A stretch of 64,000 nucleotides of DNA from Pomacea canaliculata (Eukaryota > Mollusca > Gastropoda > Architaenioglossa > Ampullariidae): contig NC_037602.1 of the NCBI RefSeq assembly GCF_003073045.1, positions 8,232,464 through 8,296,463 of the forward strand, in the 5' to 3' direction. The position numbers were made by a program, and so were the translations under genes. The notes under the pieces were generated by a model that was not told where the DNA came from, did no database searches, and worked only from the letters and a program-made list of their open reading frames with translations. Every line of letters starts with the position of its first letter. Positions within the stretch are counted from its first letter, which is position 1. Positions 62,101 through 64,000 of this stretch are shown one piece after another.

Positions 62101-62421
62101 CTGGTAGGCTAACATTGTGCATCTCTCTGAAACTAGTTTGTGACCGTTAGAGTGATGCTCTGACAAGAGTCTTTATTAGGGAACCATGTTTCTGTCTGCA
62201 AAAGTTAAGCCACGCCACCAAAGATTTCCAGCTGAGCTTCCATAAAAAAAAAAAAAAAAAAAAAAAATCGTACTAACTCTCAGTTAATTTTTTAAAATCA
62301 GAACTTTATTGACTTATGAAGATTTCATGCAATGGCAAGGCTGCAGATCACATATGTACTGATGCCGTTTTTGCGTGGACATGCAATAATCTTGTTTTTG
62401 AGATCGGCGTTGTTTTTTTTA

Positions 62422-62424
<3 letters not shown>

Positions 62425-62479
<55 letters not shown>

Positions 62480-62480
62480 G
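62425..62480. repeat. (ATT)n microsatellite
   Basis: About 18 TTA units in a row. Translation gives poly-Leu or poly-Asn runs that are not proteins. Confidence 0.95.
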
Positions 62481-62492
62481 TCTGTGCTTTTG

Positions 62493-62615
62493 TAGGTTTT
62501 TTAAAGCACTTTGAGCCTGCCTTTGATAGTGGTGTAAAGTGCTATATAAATCAGCTTTATGATGATGATGACGACGACGACGAAGACGATGATGATTATT
62601 ATTATTATTATTGAC
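62493..62615 (+). mobile_element. LINE/SINE 3'-tail-like repeat with GAT/GAC/ATT microsatellite
   Basis: AAAGCACTTTGAGCCTGCC followed by GTAAAGTGCTATATAAATCA and then (GATGAC)-type and ATT repeats. The pair GCACTTTGAGC and AGTGCTATATAAAT is the usual layout at the 3' ends of several animal non-LTR elements and SINEs. The rest of the element is absent. Family assignment is tentative. Confidence 0.45.
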
Positions 62616-64000
62616 CATTCGCTAGCACTCTCCGCCTGCAAGGACGCTTCAGTGAATGCGTGCAGCTGTACGATGCCAGAGTAACTGTAAAAACCATGGC
62701 AGCGACCAGACAAGATGGACACGGACGACACAGTAAGCACATTACAACATCAGACACGTATTGATTCACTAGACTACACGCGAACTCATTTCAGGTGGCG
62801 TTAACACACACTGGCCTCAGGCGCTTCGGATCAAATGATTACTGAATAATCATCCTTGCCGTTTAAAAGGTTAATACCTTAAGGCTGTTGAAGTGCTGTT
62901 GCCATGAGCAACAGGGATCTCAGTTTTGAAAAAAAAAATGCGCTATAAACTGCTTGGCTTGAGAAAACATAAATACTGCTGTCCGACCCCGGTTCATTAT
63001 TCTAAAGGCTGCCATAAACTAGTATATGGTGTATGTGGGGTAGGCAGGCGGAAAGAAGTTGTTGTTTATCCCTTAGGTCGCTGAAGATAATATTTTTGTA
63101 GGTATGGGGTGGGATTGGTGTTTTACGGTGAGCCAACAGCTAAGGCTTTATATTAAGGCAACTGGTTCTGTTTTTGTTTTTGAGTGCACACAAGTTTGTG
63201 GTAGAGAGATGGCATGAGTGCAGAACAATCCACAAGAGATGAAAGTGTAAAAACTGCAGAGAAAAAGATGGAAGAGAGGTGGCTGCAGAGACCGTTAGTC
63301 AAGAAAACAAGCTGGCGCAGGCATAAAAACAGTCCTAAATATATCTATATAACAGCTAAACAGTCAAAATCATCGAAAATGCACGACAGAGAAAAAGTGG
63401 GATGAGAACAAAGATGGAGAGCAGTCAGCCCGTTCATACGAGGGAAAGAAAGGGACATCGCCAGCCATCATTCTGACTTTTCACAAAACCGATGCGATAG
63501 ATGGATGGACGAAGAAAGAGGCGTGAAAGGTTCTGAGATAATGAAATGTGTGATGACATACAAAAAGTCTCAATCATTATAACCATTCAGGGACGCGTGT
63601 TGGTGAAAGCGAGTTGCTTCTTCCCGATCCCCCGAGACTGACGCTTCAGGCTTCACTGACCCCAGTCTGGCATTTCTCGGGTATCTGGTGTCAAAGGTCA
63701 GTCAGCAATGAGGGAGACAGCGAGTCGAACACAATCTCTCGATACAATTGCACGATTATCGCTGATGATCGTCGAGTCCGGCATCGAGTGCTGTTGCCAG
63801 GGTGATACCCTGTCTGATGAGATTGGGCAGCTGACGGATGGTGTCGCTTGTCAGGAACCTTAGTGGTTCACTGACAAACTCTTCCTTTGTCCTTCACTTT
63901 CACTTTGCATGAAACGGGGGAAATTTTCGCTCCCAGTCTGTTTTTTGTTGTTTGTTTTTTTTTTGTTTTTTGTTTTTTTTGAGCTGCGGGAACTTCCAGC

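Larger units (their letters stand above)
59118..64000. other. Region without a supported gene
   Basis: Upstream of KRTCAP2. Plus-strand frames at 60027-60233, 60769-60960 and 63214-63405, and a minus-strand frame at 59921-60325, are open but show no recognisable domain. Contents seen: a CT tract (about 61430-61560), poly-A near 62245, an ATT microsatellite, a repeat tail, and a possible first exon at 62697. AT content is similar to other intergenic parts. Confidence 0.6.

Noticed and set aside
62332-62618. Poly-Leu and poly-Asn frames
   Set aside because: Artefacts of the ATT microsatellite.
1-64000. CRISPR arrays, operons, retroviral or LTR elements
   Set aside because: Gene structure is eukaryotic; tandem repeats found are micro- or minisatellites; no LTR pair, gag or envelope-like frame was seen.

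Overview
This is animal nuclear DNA. It is AT-rich, its genes are split into many short GT-AG exons, and it holds decayed LINEs, tRNA-headed SINEs and small cut-and-paste DNA transposons. Gene content and repeat style suggest a lophotrochozoan, most likely a mollusc. That placement is inference; no species can be read from the sequence.

Layout. (1) 1-6990, minus: 5' part of a myotubularin-related gene (MTMR10/11/12 group) that runs off the left edge. (2) 8592-32888, minus: one very large gene of 36 coding exons. I traced it exon by exon with consistent splice phases to a protein of about 3,250 residues. It follows the order of animal fatty acid synthase (KS-MAT-DH-ER-...-TE). However, the KS, MAT and DH catalytic residues and the ER nucleotide-binding loop are replaced, KR and a normal ACP are absent, and about 1,310 Ser/Gln-rich residues, probably disordered, occupy their place. 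Only the C-terminal thioesterase keeps its Ser-Asp-His triad. This is the most unusual object in the window. (3) 34.2-45.2 kb, plus: two tandem claudin/PMP22-like four-helix genes that also share upstream sequence. The downstream copy is whole; the upstream copy lacks its last exon. (4) 45802-50594, minus: a complete 10-exon gene for a tandem ubiquitin-like plus von Willebrand A protein (479 aa). (5) 51531-54905, plus: XPA, the nucleotide-excision-repair scaffold, head-to-head with (4). (6) 56025-59117, minus: KRTCAP2, an oligosaccharyltransferase subunit, tail-to-tail with XPA. (7) 59118-64000: no gene I can support; microsatellites, a repeat tail and one weak candidate first exon.

The genes do not form a pathway. 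The shared theme is an actively rearranged animal genome: introns carry LINE, SINE, mariner, hAT-like and pogo/Tigger-like pieces. Exon limits were placed by eye from GT/AG signals, frame and family resemblance; no transcript data or database search was available.
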